Below are positions 1-4,764 of a DNA stretch of 5,846 nucleotides, one piece after another (position 1 is the first letter of the stretch; each line of letters begins with the position of its first letter). This stretch comes from Bauldia sp. GTDB taxonomy: Bacteria; Pseudomonadota; Alphaproteobacteria; Rhizobiales; Kaistiaceae. The notes under the pieces were generated by a model, which saw only the letters and a list, made by a program, of their open reading frames with translations, did no database searches and was not told where the DNA came from. The position numbers were made by a program, and so were the translations under genes. The DNA lies in assembly GCA_020442095.1 (NCBI GenBank), contig JAGRKY010000752.1, positions 1 to 5,846 on the forward strand, written 5' to 3'.

Positions 1-277
1 GCACCGTCATGTGCGGGTAGAGCGAATACTGCTGGAAGACCATCGCCACGTCGCGCTGCACGGGCGAAAAGTCGTTGACGCGCTCGCCGCGCATCAGGAT
101 GTCGCCTGAAGTCGCGTCCTCGAGGCCCGCCACCATGTTGAGCGTGGTCGTCTTGCCGCAGCCCGAGGAGCCGAGAAGCGTGATGAATTCGCGCTCCTGG
201 ATCTCCAGGTTGATGTCCTGGCAGACGGTGTGCGCGTCGAATTTCTTGTAGACGTGATTCAGCGCAACGGCGGTCAT
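1..277 (-). CDS. Carbohydrate ABC transporter ATP-binding protein (MalK/UgpC type), N-terminal part, cut by the window edge
   Basis: This is the cytoplasmic ATPase that powers the importer encoded by the two permease genes before it. Only the first 92 residues are visible, and the gene runs off the left edge. The Walker A P-loop GSSGCGKT lies at about residues 36-43, with catalytic-site Lys42. It is followed by the Q-loop region FQQYSLYPHMTV at about residues 81-92, which closely matches the MalK/UgpC/MsmK group of sugar ATPases. The ABC signature, Walker B, H-loop and any C-terminal regulatory TOBE domain lie outside. The ATG at 277 begins 8 nt after the stop of the second permease. Only a weak ribosome site is seen (AAAGG, about 12 nt upstream, inside the end of the preceding gene), so translation is probably coupled. 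ATPases of this group are often shared between several sugar importers, so the sequence says little about substrate. The family call is secure. Confidence 0.95.
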   Translation of the reverse strand, partial: MTAVALNHVYKKFDAHTVCQDINLEIQEREFITLLGSSGCGKTTTLNMVAGLEDATSGDILMRGERVNDFSPVQRDVAMVFQQYSLYPHMTV

Positions 278-285
278 CCGGTCGG

Positions 286-1134
286 TCAGCCTTTCATCAT
301 TCCATCGGCGAAGCCGCGGAGAATTTGGTGGCGGAAGAGGATCGCGATCAGGATCACCGGCGCGACGCTGATCAGAGCCGCCGCCATCATCTGGCCGAAC
401 ACCGTCTGGTACTGACCGGCGAACTGGGCGATCACGAGCGGCACCGTCTGGGCCGACTGCCGCGTCAGGATCAGGGCGAAGAAGAACTCGTTCCAAGCCT
501 CGATGAAGGCAAATACCGCCGCCGCCGTGAGCGGCGGTATCGAGATCGGCAGGATTATGTGCCGGAACGTCTGGATCACCCCCGCGCCATCGATCGCGGC
601 CGCGCGCTCGATGCCGACGGGGATCCCGAGGAAGAAGCCGCGGAGGATCCAGATGACGATCGGCAGGTTGAACGAGAGGTAGACGGCACCCAGCGACAGC
701 ACGTGATCGATAAGGCCGATCTGGCTGATGACGATGAACAACGGGATCGCAATCGCGATTCCCGGCAGCATCTGGGTGGCGAGGATCAGGAAGGCCATCG
801 CATTGGCACGCCGGATCGGCAGCCGCGCGAGCGCATAGGCGGCCGGGGCGCCAAGGACGAGCGCGACGCTCGTCGAGAAGAAAGCGACGATCGCCGAGTT
901 CATGATCCCCCGACCGAGGGCGGCGGCCGATCCGAGCACCGTCACGTAGTTCTGGAGGGTGAAACTGGACGGTGACAGGTCCGGCGGCTGCGAGATCAGC
1001 GCCTTCTGCTCGAGCAGGCTCGACAATACCAGCCAGACGATCGGCGCCGCGGACCACACCACGAATGCCGCAAGGCCGAGAACGACCAGGACGCGGGCGA
1101 AAGGGCTGCCGAGACGGTGCCGCGCGTAGCTCAT
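286..1134 (-). CDS. Carbohydrate ABC transporter permease, MalG/UgpE type (second inner-membrane subunit)
   Basis: This 282-residue inner-membrane protein forms half of the translocation channel. The reading frame is open much further upstream, to 1656, but that extension only reads antiframe through the previous permease. The start was set at the ATG at 1134 because it gives MSYARHRL followed directly by a first membrane segment (about residues 13-38). That is the usual MalG layout, and its ATG overlaps the TGA of the first permease as ATGA. About six hydrophobic segments follow. The cytoplasmic EAA loop that docks on the ATPase is at about residues 176-195 (ERAAAIDGAG, then IILP). The WNEFFFALILT block at about 214-224 is characteristic of MalG/UgpE-type CUT1 permeases. 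Length is normal for the family. It is translationally coupled to the gene before and closely followed by the ATPase gene. Its place in a sugar-type importer is clear, but the sugar is not. Confidence 0.96.
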   Translation of the reverse strand: MSYARHRLGSPFARVLVVLGLAAFVVWSAAPIVWLVLSSLLEQKALISQPPDLSPSSFTLQNYVTVLGSAAALGRGIMNSAIVAFFSTSVALVLGAPAAYALARLPIRRANAMAFLILATQMLPGIAIAIPLFIVISQIGLIDHVLSLGAVYLSFNLPIVIWILRGFFLGIPVGIERAAAIDGAGVIQTFRHIILPISIPPLTAAAVFAFIEAWNEFFFALILTRQSAQTVPLVIAQFAGQYQTVFGQMMAAALISVAPVILIAILFRHQILRGFADGMMKG

Positions 1135-2039
1135 CGCGCCGGTCCCGTACTGCGCGGCCACAACAGCCACACATAGAAGCTCGCAAGCACGAAGGTCACC
1201 GCGAAGATGACATTGGCGATAGCCGACCCGTAGCCGAGGTCGAGGAAATTGAAGGTGACCCGGTAGGCGAGAAAGTTGAGCAGCGCCGTTCCGTCCGCCG
1301 GACCGCCCCGCGTCAGGACGACGATGATGTCGAATACCCGGAGCGACCAGATCGTCTGCAGCACGATCGCGATTCCAAGTACGCCGCGAAGCGACGGCAG
1401 GGTGATGTGGCGGAAGGTGTTCCAACCGTTTGCGCCGTCCATATAGGCCGCGCGATAAATATTGGAGGGCACCCTCTGCAACCCGGCAAGCAGGAGCAGC
1501 GCCACGAAGGGCACCGACTTCCACACGTCGACGAGCAGCAGGATGTTGAGTGCCGAGAACGGCGAGCCGAGCCAGACCTGGTAATGGTCGATGATCCCGA
1601 GCGACTTGAGGACGCCGTTGAGGATTCCGTAGTTGGAATTGAGGATCCACTTCCACAGCACGGCGTTTGCCACCGGCGCGATCGCCCAGGGGACAACGAG
1701 CAGGACGCGGAAGATTCCGGTACGACCGAACGCATGATTGAGGAGAAGCGCCACGAGCAGGGCGATCGCGACGACGAATACGACCTCCATGACGGAGAAG
1801 TAGGCGGTAAGCATGGCCGAGCGACGGAACGTCTCGTCGCCGAGCAGGCGGACGTAATTGTCGAAGCCGGTCCAGGTGGATTCGAAGATGCCGCCGCTGA
1901 GCCGGATAGACTGCAGCGACAGCATCATTGAGCGGATAATGGGATATCCCAGGATCGCAGCGAGCACGACCAGGGCCGGGGTGACGAAGAGCAGGCCGAC
2001 ACGTCGCCGGCGCTGCTCGAAGGTCGTCGTTGATGCCAT
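1131..2039 (-). CDS. Carbohydrate ABC transporter permease, MalF/UgpA type (first inner-membrane subunit)
   Basis: This 302-residue inner-membrane protein is the other half of the channel and the usual partner of the MalG-type subunit. A short basic N-terminus (EQRRRR, residues 8-13) precedes the first membrane segment, which includes GLLFVTPALVVLAAILGYP at about residues 15-33 and is typical of UgpA-like proteins. The total is about six membrane segments. The EAA loop is at about 196-215 (RAAYMDGANG, then ITLP). The LTRGGPADGT motif at about 242-251 is a hallmark of this subunit class. The start at 2039 lies 28 nt after the stop of the binding-protein gene. The G-run just upstream (CACGGGGGC) is a poor, closely spaced ribosome site, which suggests reinitiation from the upstream gene. 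The long insertion loop of E. coli MalF is absent, so the protein is nearer to UgpA/LacF-type permeases. Confidence 0.96.
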   Translation of the reverse strand: MASTTTFEQRRRRVGLLFVTPALVVLAAILGYPIIRSMMLSLQSIRLSGGIFESTWTGFDNYVRLLGDETFRRSAMLTAYFSVMEVVFVVAIALLVALLLNHAFGRTGIFRVLLVVPWAIAPVANAVLWKWILNSNYGILNGVLKSLGIIDHYQVWLGSPFSALNILLLVDVWKSVPFVALLLLAGLQRVPSNIYRAAYMDGANGWNTFRHITLPSLRGVLGIAIVLQTIWSLRVFDIIVVLTRGGPADGTALLNFLAYRVTFNFLDLGYGSAIANVIFAVTFVLASFYVWLLWPRSTGPAR

Positions 2040-2067
2040 GCCCCCGTGCCGCCGACCGAGGATTCGA

Positions 2068-3354
2068 TCAGCCGCGACGCTTGACGATTCCGGCGACCGC
2101 CTCGTCGGCAGCGGCCATGGCTTCGGCGGCGGTCTTCTCCCCCTGCAGCGCCTTCTGCACTTCGGTACCGATGGCGACGGTCACCTCGTTGTAGTCGGCG
2201 GTGATGAAGCTGTCATAGGGGTTCTTGGCCTGCTCGAGCACCACGGCCGCGAGCGGGGTCTTCGCCTGGACCTCAGGGTCGTCGAGCACCGAGAGGCGGA
2301 TCGGCAGCCAGCCGGCGTCGAGCACCTGGCGCTTCTGCACCTCGGGCGAGAGGTAGAATTCGATCAGCTCGCGCGCCTTTGCCGTATCCTTGCTGCTCTT
2401 GAGCACTGTCCAGGCGTCGGTGCCGTCGATCGAAGCCGTGCCCGCGGGGCCGGCCGGCAGCACGGCGGCGGCCAGCTTGCCAACCACCTGCGACTGGTTC
2501 GGGTCCTGCGCCGGGCTCCACATGAACGGCCAGTTCATCATCATCGAGGCGCGGTTGGCGAGAAGCACGTTGGTCGCGTCATTGATACCGACATAGGAGA
2601 TGGAGCCCGGGTCGGTATAGGGCATCAGGTCGATCATCATCTGCATCGCGTCGACGCCGGCGGCGTTATTGAAGGCGGGCTGGCCGCTCTCGTCGTAGAC
2701 CTTGCCGCCAGCCTGCTGGAGAAATACCATCCACTGGCTCGCGGTGCCGCCGATGCCGGCCGGGTCGCCGTAGTTCGACACCCAGCCGTACTGGCCGTCA
2801 TGGGTAAGCTCCTTGGCTACGCGCTTGAGCTCGTCCCAGTCCTTTGGCGGCGTCGTGATACCAGCCTGATCAAGATGCTCTTTGTTATAGAACAGCGTGA
2901 GGAGCGAGAGAGTGAAGATCGCTCCGTACCTCTTGCCATCGACGGTGACGGTCGCGAAGCTCGACGGCGGCAGGTCGTCGACCAGTTCCTTCGGGAGATC
3001 GTCCGCGTATGGCTCGAGGTAGCTCGCGAATTCGGGCACCCAGCCGCAGTTGTAGCAGACGTCCCACGGCGCGGAGCCCGAAGCGAAGGCGGTGGCCATG
3101 CGGTCGTGAAGCTGCGGCCAGGCGACGAGATCGTATTCGACACCAGCGTCATGCGCTGCCTTCCAGGCGGCAAACGCTTCCTCGGAGAATTCGGCGGCGC
3201 CGGGCGGCGCCGGGTCCGGGGGCAGCGGGCCGAAGACGCTGAGCGTCTCGGTGGCGGCCTGCGCCCCATCAATCAGAAGACGCGGCATCGCCGCAACGAG
3301 GCCGGCCTGGGCCGTGCCGACAAGGAGCCCTCTACGGGTCAAGCGAAATGGCAT
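2068..3354 (-). CDS. Periplasmic sugar-binding protein of an ABC importer (SBP family 1), Tat-type signal peptide
   Basis: This 428-residue periplasmic receptor delivers its ligand to the two permeases. It is the first gene of the operon. The start at 3354 was chosen over an in-frame ATG at 3384 because AAAGGGG sits 6 nt upstream and the shorter form begins directly with a signal peptide. That peptide has a twin-arginine-like motif TRRGLLV (residues 6-12), a modestly hydrophobic stretch and a likely cleavage site after AQA (31-33). The mature part has the family-1 layout: DGKRYGAIFTLSLLTLFYNK at about 139-158, then PPKDWDEL at about 169-176, a WPFMWSP block near 275-281 and a C-terminal helix typical of the fold. 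A CYNC pair at residues 100-103 is unusual for sugar-binding proteins. Ligand class is inferred from the CUT1-type permeases. An oligosaccharide, glycoside, polyol or glycerol-phosphate-like compound is possible, and nothing visible selects among them. Confidence 0.95.
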   Translation of the reverse strand: MPFRLTRRGLLVGTAQAGLVAAMPRLLIDGAQAATETLSVFGPLPPDPAPPGAAEFSEEAFAAWKAAHDAGVEYDLVAWPQLHDRMATAFASGSAPWDVCYNCGWVPEFASYLEPYADDLPKELVDDLPPSSFATVTVDGKRYGAIFTLSLLTLFYNKEHLDQAGITTPPKDWDELKRVAKELTHDGQYGWVSNYGDPAGIGGTASQWMVFLQQAGGKVYDESGQPAFNNAAGVDAMQMMIDLMPYTDPGSISYVGINDATNVLLANRASMMMNWPFMWSPAQDPNQSQVVGKLAAAVLPAGPAGTASIDGTDAWTVLKSSKDTAKARELIEFYLSPEVQKRQVLDAGWLPIRLSVLDDPEVQAKTPLAAVVLEQAKNPYDSFITADYNEVTVAIGTEVQKALQGEKTAAEAMAAADEAVAGIVKRRG

Positions 3355-3360
3355 TGCGAT

Positions 3361-3367
3361 CCCCTTT
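3361..3367 (-). promoter_or_regulatory. Ribosome binding site of the binding-protein gene
   Basis: Read on the minus strand, AAAGGGG lies 6 nt upstream of the ATG at 3354. It is the best ribosome site in the operon and is what fixes the start at 3354 rather than the in-frame ATG at 3384. The other operon genes have weak sites and appear to depend on coupling. Confidence 0.75.
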
Positions 3368-3396
3368 GTTCTCTCTTCCCACACGTCTTGGAGGAA

Positions 3397-3425
3397 AGTC
3401 TGCTTGGCGCTAAAACAGCTGTCAA
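3397..3425 (-). promoter_or_regulatory. Candidate sigma-70-type promoter of the transporter operon
   Basis: On the minus strand a perfect TTGACA (3425-3420) is followed after 17 nt by CAGACT (3402-3397), a weak match to the -10 box (3 of 6). Transcription would begin near 3390, leaving a leader of about 35 nt that contains the AAAGGGG ribosome site. Alphaproteobacterial promoters often keep a good -35 and a loose -10. The position is sensible but the -10 match is poor, so this is a candidate only. Confidence 0.4.
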
Positions 3426-3440
3426 CGTTATTCCGTCATC

Positions 3441-3458
3441 TTGACATATTAATTATTA
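3441..3458 (+). promoter_or_regulatory. AT-rich candidate promoter/operator segment before the ROK gene
   Basis: The segment reads TTGACA followed by TATTAATTATTA, ending 13 nt before the ATG at 3472. The TTGACA is a perfect -35 hexamer, but no -10 box lies at 16-18 nt, where the sequence is the ribosome site AAGGGA. If TTGACA were used as a -35, the transcript would start at or after the ATG. It is more likely that the AT-rich stretch is an easily melted -10 region or a regulator-binding site, with the TTGACA acting as an arm of an inverted repeat. Function is inferred from composition and position. Confidence 0.35.
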
Positions 3459-3461
3459 GGC

Positions 3462-3467
3462 AAGGGA
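3462..3467 (+). promoter_or_regulatory. Ribosome binding site of the ROK regulator gene
   Basis: AAGGGA lies 4 nt upstream of the ATG at 3472 and supports that start. The spacing is slightly short but acceptable. No other in-frame start with a comparable site is seen before the HTH region. Confidence 0.65.
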
Positions 3468-3471
3468 AACC

Positions 3472-4662
3472 ATGCTTCTGAGCGCCACCAACATTGTGAA
3501 GGCGAAGGCCATCAACCTCTGGGTGGTGTTCGAGGCGATCCGCGTGAACGACGCGATCTCGCGCTCCGATATCTCGGATGCGACCGGGTTGTCGAAACAG
3601 GCGGTATCGGACCTGGTGGATGAACTCGCCGACCTGGCCTTCGTGGAGCAGCGCCGCAAGAACCGAAGCGGCGTCGGCAAGCCGCCCACGCTTGTGAGCA
3701 TCCGGCCGGACGGGGCCTTCACGCTCGGCGTCGACGTCGAGTTCGACCGTCTGATGTGCGTGGCAATGAACTTCGCCGGCGATGTGCTCTATCGGGCGGA
3801 CGCGGAGCTGCGCGACCTCCGCCCGGAGCATGCGGCGCTGGACATCGCCGCGACCGCCCGGCAAGTCATCGCGATGGCAGGGATCCCGGAGGAAAGGCTG
3901 CTCGGCATCGGCCTCGCCACGCCGGGTCCGTTCGCGGTGCCGGGTCTCGCCCCGCCGCGCCTCCCCGATTGGGACGGCATCAAGTTGCGCGAACTGCTGG
4001 TTCGCAGCACGGGGCTCAAGGTGTCACTCGCCAATGACGGCCAGTGTGCAATCACCGCCGAATGGCGGTTCGGCGAGACCGCCCGGCACCTGTCCAATTT
4101 CGTATATGTCTCACTAGGCATGGGCCTCGGTTGCGGCGTGATGATCAACGGCGCCGCGTTCGGCGGCGCGAGCGGGAACGCCGGCGAGCTGGCCCACACC
4201 ACTGCCGTGCCTGGCGGCAATCTGTGCATCTGCGGCAAGCGCGGTTGCCTCGAAACGTATGTCTCGATCGATTCGGCGCTCCGCTACCTCTCCGAGCACG
4301 GGCTGGACCTGCCATCGCCCGATGCCTTCGACCTGCTCGGCCCCGATCATCCGCTGGTAAAGGGCTGGCTCGACGAGGCCGTGGAGCCGCTTCGGACCGG
4401 GCTCAACACGCTCGAGAACCTGTTCGACCCCGAAACCATCATGCTCGGCGGCAACGCGCCGGCCTGGCTGATCGATACGCTGATCGCCCGGGTCCAGCCA
4501 CTGGCGCCGTCCGTCGGCCGGGCGCATCGCGAGATGCCGCCGCTGGTCAAGGCTTCGCTCGGTCGCGATTCCGTGGCCCGCGGCGCCGCGGCACTGCCGA
4601 TCCTCGCGACGCTCAACCCGCAATATCGTCAACTCACGCCATTCGCTTTGAACAGCCCCTGA
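3472..4662 (+). CDS. ROK-family transcriptional regulator (NagC/Mlc/XylR type), likely sugar-responsive repressor of the divergent transporter operon
   Basis: This 396-residue cytoplasmic DNA-binding protein has the usual ROK repressor length. Residues 1-60 form a winged helix-turn-helix, with ISRSDISDATGLSKQAVSDL (29-48) as the core and the wing at about 58-78 (RRKNRSGVGKPPTLVSI). From residue 83 on, the ROK domain follows. GIGLATPGPF is at 145-154. The NDG motif with Asp189 matches the catalytic Asp position of ROK kinases, and Glu197 follows. GELAH (238-242) and the zinc knot CICGKRGC (252-259, Cys252/254/259 with His242) are followed by Glu261. The kinase phosphate motif DxGGT is replaced at residues 88-92 by DVEFD, so ATP-dependent sugar phosphorylation is unlikely. 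Retention of the sugar and zinc residues suggests ligand sensing. Divergent placement beside a sugar importer supports local repression. The inducer is unknown. Confidence 0.95.
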   Translation: MLLSATNIVKAKAINLWVVFEAIRVNDAISRSDISDATGLSKQAVSDLVDELADLAFVEQRRKNRSGVGKPPTLVSIRPDGAFTLGVDVEFDRLMCVAMNFAGDVLYRADAELRDLRPEHAALDIAATARQVIAMAGIPEERLLGIGLATPGPFAVPGLAPPRLPDWDGIKLRELLVRSTGLKVSLANDGQCAITAEWRFGETARHLSNFVYVSLGMGLGCGVMINGAAFGGASGNAGELAHTTAVPGGNLCICGKRGCLETYVSIDSALRYLSEHGLDLPSPDAFDLLGPDHPLVKGWLDEAVEPLRTGLNTLENLFDPETIMLGGNAPAWLIDTLIARVQPLAPSVGRAHREMPPLVKASLGRDSVARGAAALPILATLNPQYRQLTPFALNSP

Positions 4663-4670
4663 CCTGCCAC

Positions 4671-4688
4671 GCTCTTTTTCCAAAGAGC
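4671..4688. terminator. Short perfect hairpin after the ROK gene, possible weak terminator
   Basis: GCTCTTT (4671-4677) and AAAGAGC (4682-4688) form a perfect 7-bp stem with a TTCC loop, beginning 8 nt after the ROK stop. No T-run follows on either strand, so it is not a canonical intrinsic terminator. It may mark or protect the 3' end of the ROK mRNA. Confidence 0.4.
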
Positions 4689-4724
4689 CTCACACGCCAC
4701 CGGAAGCGGCGCCGCGACCAGGGT

Positions 4725-4758
4725 TCCGGTTCCGCCAGCGGATGCCGACGGAACCGGA
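4725..4758. terminator. Strong GC-rich hairpin between convergent genes, possible bidirectional terminator
   Basis: TCCGGTTCCG (4725-4734) and CGGAACCGGA (4749-4758) are perfect 10-nt inverted arms around a 14-nt loop. The right arm lies 6 nt beyond the stop of the amidohydrolase gene (4765), and the ROK gene converges from the left. The place suits a shared 3'-end structure. No T-run follows on either side, so Rho-independent termination is not certain, and a role in mRNA 3' stability is equally possible. Confidence 0.5.
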
Positions 4759-4764
4759 TCCATC

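Larger units (their letters stand above)
3355..3471. promoter_or_regulatory. Divergent intergenic control region between the transporter operon and the ROK regulator
   Basis: These 117 nt separate the starts of two divergently transcribed units, so they should hold both promoters and the operator for the ROK protein. The right part (3441-3458) is strikingly AT-rich against the GC-rich surroundings. An inverted repeat TGTCAA (3420-3425) / TTGACA (3441-3446) with a 15-nt spacer is centred near 3433. Its arms look like consensus -35 boxes pointing outward, away from each other. Overlapping the left arm is a perfect 8-nt palindrome, ACAGCTGT (3415-3422), and next to it AACGTT (3424-3429). Which element is the operator cannot be decided from one sequence. 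Confidence 0.7.

Noticed and set aside
1135..1656. The upstream extension of the second permease frame to 1656.
   Set aside because: The extra 174 residues read out of frame through the first permease and show no membrane or domain pattern. The ATG at 1134 in an ATGA overlap gives the normal family length.
325..1931. Two long plus-strand open frames (325-975 and 972-1931) that abut each other opposite the permease genes.
   Set aside because: Their translations are highly charged and low in complexity (runs of Arg, Asp, Glu, Gln), as expected from the reverse complement of hydrophobic membrane-protein codons. The minus-strand permeases are certain.
3355..3384. An ATG at 3384 as start of the binding protein, adding ten residues.
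   Set aside because: The added charged residues would sit before the signal peptide, and the AAAGGGG ribosome site lies between the two ATGs, placed correctly for 3354 only.
1858..3444. A 528-codon plus-strand open frame opposite the binding-protein gene, longer than that gene itself.
   Set aside because: It is antisense to a gene with clear SBP family features and a signal peptide, its translation is rich in Arg, Gly, Val and Asp without recognisable domains, and long antisense frames are common in GC-rich DNA.
3441..3469. A standard plus-strand promoter with -35 TTGACA at 3441.
   Set aside because: At 16-18 nt spacing the sequence is the AAGGGA ribosome site, not a -10 box, and transcription would begin at or past the ROK start codon.
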